A stretch of DNA of 62,253 nt from Massilia sp. Root133. GTDB taxonomy: Bacteria; Pseudomonadota; Gammaproteobacteria; Burkholderiales; Burkholderiaceae_D. The stretch lies in assembly GCF_001426525.1 (NCBI RefSeq), contig NZ_LMEW01000031.1, forward strand, positions 534,092-596,344, in the 5' to 3' direction. Made by a program: the position numbers and the translations under genes. Positions 27,362 to 35,068 of this stretch are shown here, piece after piece. The stretch's first letter is position 1, and each line of letters starts with the position of its first letter. The notes under the pieces were generated by a model. The model was not told where the DNA came from. It saw only the letters and a program-made list of their open reading frames with translations, and did not search any database.

Positions 27362-28456
27362 ATGACTATCCTTTCCTCGCGCGACGCCGCCCGCATCGAC
27401 CACTACGCCGCCGCGGCCGACACGGACGGCTGGCTGCACCCCGTCCACCAGGCCCTGATCCACCACCGCGGCTGGCTGCGCATGCTGGCGCCGCGCGCCG
27501 TCGGCGGGGAAGAGCGGCCGCTGCCGGACGTCGTGCGGCTGGAAGAAGCCATCGCCCGCGTCGACGGCAGCGTCGGCTGGACCGTCACCCTGTGCGCCGG
27601 CGCCGGCTGGTTCGCGGGCTTCCTGCCGCCGCACCTGGCCCGCGCGATCCTGGCCACGCCCCGCGCCTGCCTCGCGGGCAGCGGCGCCCCGACGGGATAC
27701 GCTGACCGCGAGGGCGACGGCTGGCGCGTCGAGGGCGAATGGGACTACGCGAGCGGCGCGCCGATGGCCACGCATTTCACGTTCAACGCCTTCCTGCGCG
27801 CGGACGGCCGGCCGCTGCTCGATGCGGATGGCCAGCCGCGCATCCAGGCGTTCGTGGTGCCGAAGGCGATCGTCGAGATCGTGCCCCGCTGGCGCAGCAT
27901 CGGCCTGCGCGCGACGGCGTCGCACGCCTACCGCGTCCGCGGCGCGTGGGTCCATGCCGACCACGGCTTCGTGATCGACCCGGCCGCCGCGCGCGAGCAG
28001 GGGCCGCTGTACCGTTTTCCATTTCTCCCGTTCGCCTTCGTCACGCTGGCCGCGAACGTGGCCGGGATGGCGTCCCACTTCGTCGACCTGGCCCATGCCT
28101 GCATCGCGCGCCGGCGCAACCGGTTCGGCGCCCGGAACGAGCTGTTGATCGACGTGCCCGCCGTGCGCGCCGTGCTGGATGATGCCCGCGGCAGGCTGGA
28201 CGACGTGCGTGCGCGCTTCTACGCCCTGCTCGACGCGACGTGGGCCGACGTCGTCGCCGGCGCCGACGTCGCGGACGAACAGGCCGCGCAGATGCAGGCG
28301 CTGGCACAGGAGTGGGTCGCCGCGTCGCGCCACGCCGTCGACACGCTGTATCCGTACTGCGGCCTCGTGGCGGCCAGCGCGGACAGCGCCATCAACCGCG
28401 TCTGGCGCGACTTCCACACGGCGTCGCAACACGCGCTCTTGCTGCCGCAGAGCTGA
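27362..28456 (+). CDS. Acyl-CoA dehydrogenase-family flavoprotein (possibly flavin-dependent monooxygenase type)
   Basis: 364 aa. Helical N-terminal domain with LAPRAVGGEERPLPDVVRLEE and GSVGWTVTLCAG, a beta-domain with WRVEGEWDYASGAP and FVVPKAIVEIVP, then a C-terminal helical domain ending in NRVWRDFHTASQHALL. This arrangement matches the Acyl-CoA_dh_2 group, which includes oxygenase components such as HsaA and DszC as well as dehydrogenases. No flavin reductase partner is adjacent. The gene sits between two tRNA-Asn copies, starting just after a terminator, and its 3' end contains the -35 element of copy 4. The substrate is unknown. Confidence 0.82.
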   Translation: MTILSSRDAARIDHYAAAADTDGWLHPVHQALIHHRGWLRMLAPRAVGGEERPLPDVVRLEEAIARVDGSVGWTVTLCAGAGWFAGFLPPHLARAILATPRACLAGSGAPTGYADREGDGWRVEGEWDYASGAPMATHFTFNAFLRADGRPLLDADGQPRIQAFVVPKAIVEIVPRWRSIGLRATASHAYRVRGAWVHADHGFVIDPAAAREQGPLYRFPFLPFAFVTLAANVAGMASHFVDLAHACIARRRNRFGARNELLIDVPAVRAVLDDARGRLDDVRARFYALLDATWADVVAGADVADEQAAQMQALAQEWVAASRHAVDTLYPYCGLVAASADSAINRVWRDFHTASQHALLLPQS

Positions 28457-28467
28457 GCCGCTATAAT
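28439..28467 (+). promoter_or_regulatory. Sigma-70 promoter of tRNA-Asn copy 4
   Basis: TTGCTG (inside the preceding gene's last codons), 17-bp spacer, perfect TATAAT (28462-28467). The -10 is flanked by GCCGC and GCGGC. Confidence 0.75.
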
Positions 28468-28478
28468 GCGGCCTCTTT

Positions 28479-28554
28479 TCCCTGATAGCTCAGTCGGTAG
28501 AGCGACGGACTGTTAATCCGCAGGTCCCTGGTTCGAGTCCAGGTCGGGGAGCCA
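28479..28554 (+). tRNA. tRNA-Asn (GTT), copy 4
   Basis: 76 nt with encoded CCA, identical to copies 1-3, with its own promoter and terminator. Confidence 0.97.
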
Positions 28555-28560
28555 GAATTC

Positions 28561-28592
28561 AAAATGGGCGTCGAGAAATCGATGCCCATTTT
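28561..28592 (+). terminator. Terminator after tRNA-Asn copy 4
   Basis: AAAATGGGCGTCGA / TCGATGCCCATTTT 14-bp stem with one G-T pair, loop GAAA. The hairpin core resembles that after copy 2. Confidence 0.85.
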
Positions 28593-28668
28593 CGTTTTTG
28601 CCCGCCCCAGCAGGAAACAAAAAAACGAGCGAAAATAACGACTTACGTTATCCCGAGATCGTTTCCTA

Positions 28669-29886
28669 ATGTCTACTGCAGCTTCTCCAACATTCCCCCG
28701 TGGCGCCGACGTCAACCCGAAACCGCTGGGCGTCGCGCTGTTGCTCATCATCGTCGGCGCGTGGTACCTCGCGCAAACCGTCGGTGCGAAGCACGCGGCG
28801 TTGTTCGTCGTCGGCGCGCTGCTCGGCCTCGCGCTGTACCACGCCGCATTCGGCTTCACGTCCGCGTGGCGCGTCTTCATCGCGGACGGCCGCGGCGCCG
28901 GCCTGCGCGCGCAGATGATCATGCTCGCCGTCGGCGTCGCGCTGTTCTTCCCGGCACTGTCCGCAGGCACCCTGTTCGGCAATCCCGTCAACGGGCTCGT
29001 GTCGCCTGCGGGCACGTCCGTGATCGTCGGCGCGTTCATGTTCGGCATCGGCATGCAACTGGGCGGCGGTTGCGCGTCCGGCACGCTGTACACGGTCGGC
29101 GGCGGCAGCACGCGCATGATCGTGACTTTGCTGGCGTTCATCGCCGGCTCCGTCATCGCCACGGCACACATGCCGTTCTGGACGTCGCTGCCGCAACTGA
29201 AACCGGTCTCGCTCGTGAAGACGCTGGGCCTGGCCCCCGCGCTGCTGCTCAACTGGGCCGTGTTCGCGCTGATCGCGTTCATCACCGTCGTCGTCGAGAA
29301 GCGCCGGCACGGCCGCCTCGTCGACCCGACCGTGCGGCCCGCGCACGCGTCGCCGTGGCTGCACGGGCCGTGGCCGCTGGTCGCCGGCGCCGTCGCGCTC
29401 GTCGTGCTGAATTTCGCGACGCTCGCGCTGTCGGGCCGGCCGTGGGGCGTGACGTCCGCGTTCGCGCTGTGGGGCGCCAAGGCCGCGCAGGCGGTCGGCA
29501 TCGACACGGCAAGCTGGACGTACTGGTCGACGAAGGCGAACGCCGCAGCGCTGGCCGCACCCGTGTCGCACGACGTGACGTCCGTGATGGACATCGGCAT
29601 CGTGCTGGGCGCGATGCTGGCGGCGGCGCTGGCGGGCCGCTATGCGCCCGTGTGGCGCGTGCCGCTGCGCTCGCTCCTCGCGGCCGTCGTCGGCGGCTTG
29701 ATGCTCGGCTATGGCGCGCGGCTCGCGTACGGCTGCAATATCGGCGCCTACTTCAGCGGCATCGTGTCGGGCAGCCTGCACGGCTGGCTGTGGCTCGTGG
29801 CTGCGTTCACCGGCAACGTGTTCGGTACGCGGCTGCGTCCGCTGTTCGGGCTCGAGGTCGAGCGGGTGAAGCCGAGCGGCTGCTGA
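28669..29886 (+). CDS. YeeE/YedE family membrane transporter (TsuA-like)
   Basis: 405 aa with about 9-10 hydrophobic segments. Two conserved Cys-containing motifs, GIGMQLGGGCASGTLYTVGG and LAYGCNIGAYFSG, are the signatures of the YeeE/YedE (DUF395) family, whose characterised member TsuA imports thiosulfate. A sulfur-compound transporter is therefore likely. No TusA-like or sulfurtransferase partner is adjacent. It starts 76 bp after the terminator of tRNA-Asn copy 4. Confidence 0.9.
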   Translation: MSTAASPTFPRGADVNPKPLGVALLLIIVGAWYLAQTVGAKHAALFVVGALLGLALYHAAFGFTSAWRVFIADGRGAGLRAQMIMLAVGVALFFPALSAGTLFGNPVNGLVSPAGTSVIVGAFMFGIGMQLGGGCASGTLYTVGGGSTRMIVTLLAFIAGSVIATAHMPFWTSLPQLKPVSLVKTLGLAPALLLNWAVFALIAFITVVVEKRRHGRLVDPTVRPAHASPWLHGPWPLVAGAVALVVLNFATLALSGRPWGVTSAFALWGAKAAQAVGIDTASWTYWSTKANAAALAAPVSHDVTSVMDIGIVLGAMLAAALAGRYAPVWRVPLRSLLAAVVGGLMLGYGARLAYGCNIGAYFSGIVSGSLHGWLWLVAAFTGNVFGTRLRPLFGLEVERVKPSGC

Positions 29887-29951
29887 GGCCGGTCCGCTGC
29901 ACGCTTCGCCGGACAGGCCTACAATCGATCCTTTTGCCGTCAGGATCGAGC

Positions 29952-31337
29952 ATGCAAGCAGCAGTCAATACAACACCTCTCGAACAGGACGGATTACCCG
30001 CGGGTCCGCGCGCCTGGGCCATTCTCGCTCTCGCGCTCGGCGTGGGCATGTCATCCCTCGATACCGCCATCGCCAACACCGCGTTGCCCGCGATGGCGCA
30101 GCAATTGCACGCCACGCCGGCCGACTCCGTGTGGATCGTGAATGCCTATCAGCTGGCCATGGTCGCCACCTTGCTGCCGATCGCGGCGCTGGGCGAAACC
30201 ATCGGCTACCGCCGCGTCTACGTGGCCGGCATGGCCCTGTTCACGGTGGCATCGCTCGCGTGCGCGCTCGCGTGGTCGCTGCCCGTGCTGATCGTCGGGC
30301 GCCTGTTCCAGGGCCTCGGCGCCAGCGCCATCATGGGCGTTAACACGGCGCTGCTGCGCGCCACGTATCCGGCGAAACTGCTGGGACGCGGCTTCGGCAC
30401 CAATGCCCTCGTCGTCGCGGTCGGCTTCGCGCTCGGGCCGAGCCTCGCGTCGATCATCCTTGCTGCATCGTCGTGGCAATGGCTGTTTGGCATCAACGTG
30501 GTGCCGGGCATCGTCGCGTTCTTCATGGCGCGCAAGGTGCTGCCGGAAACGCGCCGCGCGACCCACCGCGTCGACCGGCTCGCCGGCGTCTACAACGTCG
30601 TCGCGTTTTCGATGGCCGTGCTGGCGCTGGGCGATGCCGCGCACCGCGTGGACATGAAGACGTTGTTGCCGGAGGCGTTGATCGCGCTGGTATTTTTCGG
30701 CCTGCTGTTGCGCCGCGAGCGCGGCCATCCGGCACCGCTGTTGCCGGTGGACCTGTTCCGCCGTCCCCTGTTCGCGCTGTCGACCATCACCGCCATCTGC
30801 ACGTTCGCCGCGCAGGCGCTGGCGTTCGTCGCGCTGCCGTTCTTTTTCGAGACGACGCTCGGCCGTTCGCCCGTCGAGACGGGCTTCCTGATGACGCCGT
30901 GGCCCGTGATGGTCGGGATCATGGCGCCCGTCGCCGGACGATTGAGCGACCGGTATTCGCCGGGCCTGCTGGGCGGCATCGGCCTGTTGATCCTCGCGGC
31001 CGGCCTGGTCACGATGATGAGCCTGCCGGCAGCGCCGTCCGCCTTCGACATCGGCTGGCGCATGGCCGTGTGCGGCATCGGCTTCGGCTTTTTCCAGGCG
31101 CCGAACGTGAAGGCGATCATGGGCAGTGCGCCCGGCTCGCGTGCCGGCAGCGCCAGCGGCATGGTCGCCACCGCGCGCCTGACGGGCCAGGCGACGGGCG
31201 CCGCGCTCGTCGCATTCTGCCTTACCATCTCCCATGTACGCGGTCCGTGGATCGCGCTCGGCATCGCCGCCGCGTTCTCGTTCGCGGCCAGCGTGGCCAG
31301 TTTCTCGCGCCTCGTCGTTGCGGCGCCCGCGGTGTGA
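29952..31337 (+). CDS. MFS drug:H+ antiporter (DHA2/EmrB-QacA type)
   Basis: 461 aa, predicted 14-TM exporter. Typical motifs: SSLDTAIANTALPAMA in TM1 (motif D1-like), GETIGYRRVYVAG (motif A) and GRLFQGLGASAIMGVNTALLR (TM4 region). The open frame extends far upstream through the YeeE gene, but the real start is ATG 29952, where the MFS N-terminus begins. A TACAAT -10-like hexamer lies at 29920. The substrate is unknown; no membrane-fusion partner is adjacent, unlike the efflux operon at 44623. Confidence 0.9.
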   Translation: MQAAVNTTPLEQDGLPAGPRAWAILALALGVGMSSLDTAIANTALPAMAQQLHATPADSVWIVNAYQLAMVATLLPIAALGETIGYRRVYVAGMALFTVASLACALAWSLPVLIVGRLFQGLGASAIMGVNTALLRATYPAKLLGRGFGTNALVVAVGFALGPSLASIILAASSWQWLFGINVVPGIVAFFMARKVLPETRRATHRVDRLAGVYNVVAFSMAVLALGDAAHRVDMKTLLPEALIALVFFGLLLRRERGHPAPLLPVDLFRRPLFALSTITAICTFAAQALAFVALPFFFETTLGRSPVETGFLMTPWPVMVGIMAPVAGRLSDRYSPGLLGGIGLLILAAGLVTMMSLPAAPSAFDIGWRMAVCGIGFGFFQAPNVKAIMGSAPGSRAGSASGMVATARLTGQATGAALVAFCLTISHVRGPWIALGIAAAFSFAASVASFSRLVVAAPAV

Positions 31338-31362
31338 GTCTTACCATTCAAGAAAGAACCAA

Positions 31363-32457
31363 ATGACACGACGTTTCAGGATCGCCGCCATCGCCGGCGA
31401 CGGCATCGGCAAGGAAGTCCTGCCGGAAGGCCTGAAGGTATTGGCGGCCGCGGCCGAGCGCTTCGGCCTGCAGCTCGAGTTCACGCATTTCCCGTGGGCC
31501 AGCTGCGACTGGTATATGCAGCACGGCGAGATGATGCCTCCCGACTGGAAAGCGCAATTGTCCGGCATGGACGCCATCTATTTCGGCGCCGTCGGCTGGC
31601 CCGCGCTGGTGCCCGACCATATCTCGCTGTGGGGCTCGCTGCTCAAGTTCCGCCGCGAATTCGACCAGTACATCAACCTGCGCCCGGTACGCCTGTTCGA
31701 AGGCGTGCCGTGCCCGCTGGCCGGCCGCAAGCCGGGCGACATCGACTTTTTCGTGGTGCGCGAAAACACGGAAGGCGAGTACACGAACCTGGGCGGCGTG
31801 ATGTTCCCGGACACCGAGCGCGAGATGGTGATCCAGGAATCCGTGTTCACGCGTTACGGCACCGACCGCGTGCTGCAGTATGCGTTCGAGCTCGCGAACG
31901 CGCGCCAGCGCAAGCATGTGACGGTGGCGACCAAGTCGAACGGCATCGCCATCAGCATGCCGTGGTGGGACGGCCGCGCGGACGCGATCCACGCCGACTA
32001 CCCGGACGTCACCGTCGACAAGCAGCACATCGACATCCTGACGGCCCGCTTCGTGCTGCAGCCCGACCGCTTCGACGTCGTCGTGGCGTCGAATTTGTTC
32101 GGCGACATCTTGTCCGACCTCGGCCCGGCGTGCACGGGCACGATCGGCCTGGCGCCGTCCGGCAACCTGAATCCGGACCGCAGGTTCCCGTCGCTGTTCG
32201 AACCCGTGCACGGCTCCGCGCCGGACATCGCCGGCAAGGGCATCGCCAACCCCATCGCGATGATCTGGTCGGGCGCGATGATGCTGTCGTTCCTCGCCGC
32301 CGGCGCCGACGCCGATCCGCGCTGCGGCGAGGCGCACGATGCGATCGTGGCCGCGATCGAGGACGTGCTGCGCGAAGGACCGCGCACGGGCGACCTGGGC
32401 GGCACGGCGACGACGGTCGAGGTGGGCGACGCCATCGCCGCGCGCGTACGCGGCTGA
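31363..32457 (+). CDS. Tartrate/D-malate dehydrogenase (isocitrate/isopropylmalate dehydrogenase family)
   Basis: 364 aa. N-terminal AAIAGDGIGKEVLPEGLKVL binds NAD. The SLWGSLLKFRREFDQYINLR and RLFEGVPCPLAGR region and SNLFGDILSDLGPACTG, with metal-binding Asp residues, match tartrate dehydrogenase/decarboxylase and D-malate dehydrogenase (DmlA) rather than LeuB. It is a cytoplasmic NAD-dependent oxidative decarboxylase with Mn2+/K+ cofactors in this family. Start ATG 31363 has AAGAAAG upstream. Specificity for tartrate or malate cannot be decided, so no symbol is given. No LysR regulator is adjacent. Confidence 0.92.
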   Translation: MTRRFRIAAIAGDGIGKEVLPEGLKVLAAAAERFGLQLEFTHFPWASCDWYMQHGEMMPPDWKAQLSGMDAIYFGAVGWPALVPDHISLWGSLLKFRREFDQYINLRPVRLFEGVPCPLAGRKPGDIDFFVVRENTEGEYTNLGGVMFPDTEREMVIQESVFTRYGTDRVLQYAFELANARQRKHVTVATKSNGIAISMPWWDGRADAIHADYPDVTVDKQHIDILTARFVLQPDRFDVVVASNLFGDILSDLGPACTGTIGLAPSGNLNPDRRFPSLFEPVHGSAPDIAGKGIANPIAMIWSGAMMLSFLAAGADADPRCGEAHDAIVAAIEDVLREGPRTGDLGGTATTVEVGDAIAARVRG

Positions 32458-32497
32458 CGATGCTTTAAACGGGCCCGGCCGCCCCGATATCAGGAAC

Positions 32498-32842
32498 ATG
32501 GCGCGCCGTTCCCGTATTCCCGACTTCGATTCTCCTGCCCAGCCTGCCGCGGCGGACAGCCCGTGTCCGCTGTGCGGCCGGCCGCTCGGCACGGTCAACA
32601 TCGACCGGCATCACCTGATCCCCAAGTCCCTGAAGGGCAGGGAACAGTTCCCTATCCATAAGATCTGCCATCGCAAGATTCATGCGACGTTTTCCGAGCG
32701 CGAACTGCTGCGGGCTTATCACACGTGGGAGGCGCTCAAGAGCGATAACGATATCCGGGCGTTCGTCGACTGGGTGGTGAAAAAGCCTCCGGAGTTTTAT
32801 GCGCGGACGTTCACGTCGAATAAGAAGAAAGGGCGTGACTGA
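32498..32842 (+). CDS. Small HNH-domain protein
   Basis: 114 aa. Zinc-binding pair CPLC (about 23-26), the core DRHHLIPKSLKG and CHRKIHATFSERE form a beta-beta-alpha-metal HNH nuclease motif. Start ATG 32498 has AGGA 3-6 bp upstream. Stand-alone proteins of this size are widespread, and their biological target is unclear; no restriction, phage or toxin partner is adjacent. The gene follows the dehydrogenase by 40 bp and may be co-transcribed. Nuclease activity is inferred only from motif completeness. Confidence 0.82.
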   Translation: MARRSRIPDFDSPAQPAAADSPCPLCGRPLGTVNIDRHHLIPKSLKGREQFPIHKICHRKIHATFSERELLRAYHTWEALKSDNDIRAFVDWVVKKPPEFYARTFTSNKKKGRD

Positions 32843-32980
32843 CCGGTATGATCAGGATGGCATCGCTTATGTCGCACGATTGAATCGAACGTCCCCCCTG
32901 TCGTGCTTGGTGTTAAAATCAGTTCTTACTTTTTTGCAATTCTGGTTCCTTTTTTCAATGCCGCTATCCCCGCAGTTGCA

Positions 32981-34591
32981 ATGAACCAAGAAGACTCGAA
33001 CGCCTGCTCGGTTCTCCTGATCGACGACGAACCCTTTGCCGAGGACATCATCTCCCACGGCATGAAGGGATGCGCCGCCTATGCGTTGCGCTATGCCCGC
33101 GATCCCGGCATGGCGGTCGAGTTGGCCAAGGAAGTCGGCGCGACGGTCGTGCTCGTCGACCTGCGCATGCCCGAGATCGATGGCTTCGAAGTCACCCGCC
33201 GCCTGCGCGCGGACAAGGACACCGAACACATTCCCGTCGTCCTGTTGTCGTCCGAAGAAGATCCCGAGATCAAGGCGAAAGCGTTCGCCCTCGGCGCCAA
33301 CGATTACCTCGTCAAGTGGCCCGATCCGCGCGAACTCGTCGCACGCGTGCGTTACCACAGCGATGCCTGCATCGCGCGGCGCCAGCGCGATGCGGCGTTC
33401 GTGTCGTTGCGTCTTAGCCAGGAACAACTGGCCGCCAGCCAGTCGGCGCTGCACCAGGCGCAGAAGATGGAGGCGATCGGCCAGTTGACGGGCGGCGTCG
33501 CGCACGATTTCAACAACGTGCTGCAGATCATCGGCGGCAACCTGCAATTACTGAAACTGGTGGGCAACCTGAACGATGCCGGCAAGGCGCGCGTCGACAT
33601 GGCGCTGGCCGGCGTGGAGCGCGGGGCCAAGCTGTCGTCGCACCTGCTCGCCTTTGCCCGCCGCCAGCCGCTGCAGGCCGTCGTGATCAATCCCGGCCAT
33701 TTGCTGCGCGAAATGGACGACATGATGCGGCGCGTGCTCGGTCCGCGCGCGCGCGTCGTGACGGAGATCGCGGCCGGCCTGGGCAGCACGCTCGTCGATC
33801 CGAACCAGCTCAACAACGTGCTGCTGAACCTCGCGATCAATGCGCGCGATGCGATGGCGGGCGGCGGTACGCTGACGATCCGCGCCGCCAATGCCGGGCC
33901 CGACGGCGCGTTGCCGACGGAAGTGCCGCGCGGCCATTATGTGCTGATCGAAGTGGCGGACTCGGGCAAGGGCATGGCGCCCGAAGTGCTGGAGCGCGCG
34001 TTCGAGCCGTTCTTCACGACCAAGCCGACGGGGCAGGGGACGGGCCTGGGCCTGTCGATGGCGTACGGGTTCGTCAAGCAGTCCGGCGGCGAGATCGTGC
34101 TGAGGAGCGAGCCGGGCAAGGGCACCAGCGTGCGCATCTACCTGCCGCGCAGCGAGGCCGAGCCGCAGCACGCGGAACAGGCGCCGACGGCGCCGCTGCT
34201 GGGTGGCATCGAGACGATCCTCGTCGTCGAGGACGAGGAAGACGTGCGCAGCACGACTTGCGGTATTCTGTCCGCGCTCGGCTACAAGGTGCTGGAGGCG
34301 CCGGATGCGGCGAAGGCCGTGGAGATCGTCGAGAGCGGCCAGCACATCGACCTCGTGTTCACGGACGTGATCATGCCGGGCCCGGTGAGCAGCCTGCAAC
34401 TGGGCGAGGTGGTGCGTGCGCGCCTGCCGCAGGCGCAGATCCTGTACACGTCGGGCTATGCGGAGGGCGTGCTGGCGCACGAAGGGAAACTGGAGGCATC
34501 CGTCAACCTGTTGCAGAAGCCTTACCACCCGGACGCGCTCAGCGCGCGCATCCGGCACCTGCTGCGGCGGCGCCAGGTCGCGATGATGTGA
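32981..34591 (+). CDS. Soluble hybrid kinase: REC-HisKA-HATPase-REC
   Basis: 536 aa without membrane segments. N-terminal receiver (VLLIDDEP, phospho-Asp60 in VLVDLRMPEIDG), linker coiled coil, HisKA with GGVAHDFNN (His175), HATPase with GTGLGLSMAYGF, and a C-terminal receiver (ILVVEDEED, Asp462 in VFTDVIMP). The core resembles the PAS-type hybrid kinase at 39478. The receiver-first order suggests it acts downstream of another kinase. ATG 32981 is chosen over a TTG at 32903. Its stop abuts the stop of the convergent response regulator with no gap, next to the phytochrome operon. Confidence 0.9.
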   Translation: MNQEDSNACSVLLIDDEPFAEDIISHGMKGCAAYALRYARDPGMAVELAKEVGATVVLVDLRMPEIDGFEVTRRLRADKDTEHIPVVLLSSEEDPEIKAKAFALGANDYLVKWPDPRELVARVRYHSDACIARRQRDAAFVSLRLSQEQLAASQSALHQAQKMEAIGQLTGGVAHDFNNVLQIIGGNLQLLKLVGNLNDAGKARVDMALAGVERGAKLSSHLLAFARRQPLQAVVINPGHLLREMDDMMRRVLGPRARVVTEIAAGLGSTLVDPNQLNNVLLNLAINARDAMAGGGTLTIRAANAGPDGALPTEVPRGHYVLIEVADSGKGMAPEVLERAFEPFFTTKPTGQGTGLGLSMAYGFVKQSGGEIVLRSEPGKGTSVRIYLPRSEAEPQHAEQAPTAPLLGGIETILVVEDEEDVRSTTCGILSALGYKVLEAPDAAKAVEIVESGQHIDLVFTDVIMPGPVSSLQLGEVVRARLPQAQILYTSGYAEGVLAHEGKLEASVNLLQKPYHPDALSARIRHLLRRRQVAMM

Positions 34592-35050
34592 TTACTTGTT
34601 GGGCTTGACGTAGCGCTGCGACCCCGGCGGCGGTTCGTTCAGCACGGCCCAGAAAATGCCCAGGTCCGCGATCGCGCGCACGAATTCCGTGAAATCCACC
34701 GGCTTGACGACGTAGGCATTCACGCCCAACTCGTAGCTGCGCACGAGGTCCTGTTCTTCCTTCGACGACGTCAGCATCACCACCGGCAGGGGCTTGAGCC
34801 CGTTCGTGCTGCGGACTTCGCGCAGGACTTCCAATCCATCCACTTTCGGCAACTTCAGGTCGAGCAGGACGACGGCCGGATTGCCGGCCGGGCGCGATGC
34901 GTATTCGCCGCGGCGGTGCAGGTAGTCCAGCGCTTCGGCGCCGTCGCGCACGATGATGACCTGGTTGGCGAGCTGGCTCTTGGACAGCGCGATCAGCGTG
35001 AGTTCGAGATCGTTCGGGTTGTCTTCGACCAGCAGGATGGGTTTGAGCAT
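34592..35050 (-). CDS. Single-domain response regulator (Rcp1-like) of the bacteriophytochrome
   Basis: 152 aa, one CheY-like receiver. ILLVEDNPNDLEL acidic pocket, phospho-Asp64 in VLLDLKLPKVDG, Thr in VVMLTSSKEE, Lys in VVKPVDF. The NPND/LDYL pattern is that of small receivers paired with phytochrome kinases. It lies 18 bp after the phytochrome gene on the same strand and is presumably phosphorylated by it. There is no output domain, so it likely relays phosphate or acts by protein contact; the neighbouring receiver-containing kinase is a possible partner (inference). Confidence 0.92.
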   Translation of the reverse strand: MLKPILLVEDNPNDLELTLIALSKSQLANQVIIVRDGAEALDYLHRRGEYASRPAGNPAVVLLDLKLPKVDGLEVLREVRSTNGLKPLPVVMLTSSKEEQDLVRSYELGVNAYVVKPVDFTEFVRAIADLGIFWAVLNEPPPGSQRYVKPNK

Positions 35051-35068
35051 GGATGTCTTCGTAAGCTT

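Noticed and set aside
25657..28554. tRNA-Asn repeats as attachment sites of a genomic island
   Set aside because: All four tRNAs are complete with their own promoters, no integrase is present, and purT is housekeeping.
28761..29951. N-terminal extension of the MFS frame through the YeeE gene
   Set aside because: The MFS family N-terminus begins at ATG 29952; the upstream part is an out-of-frame shadow.
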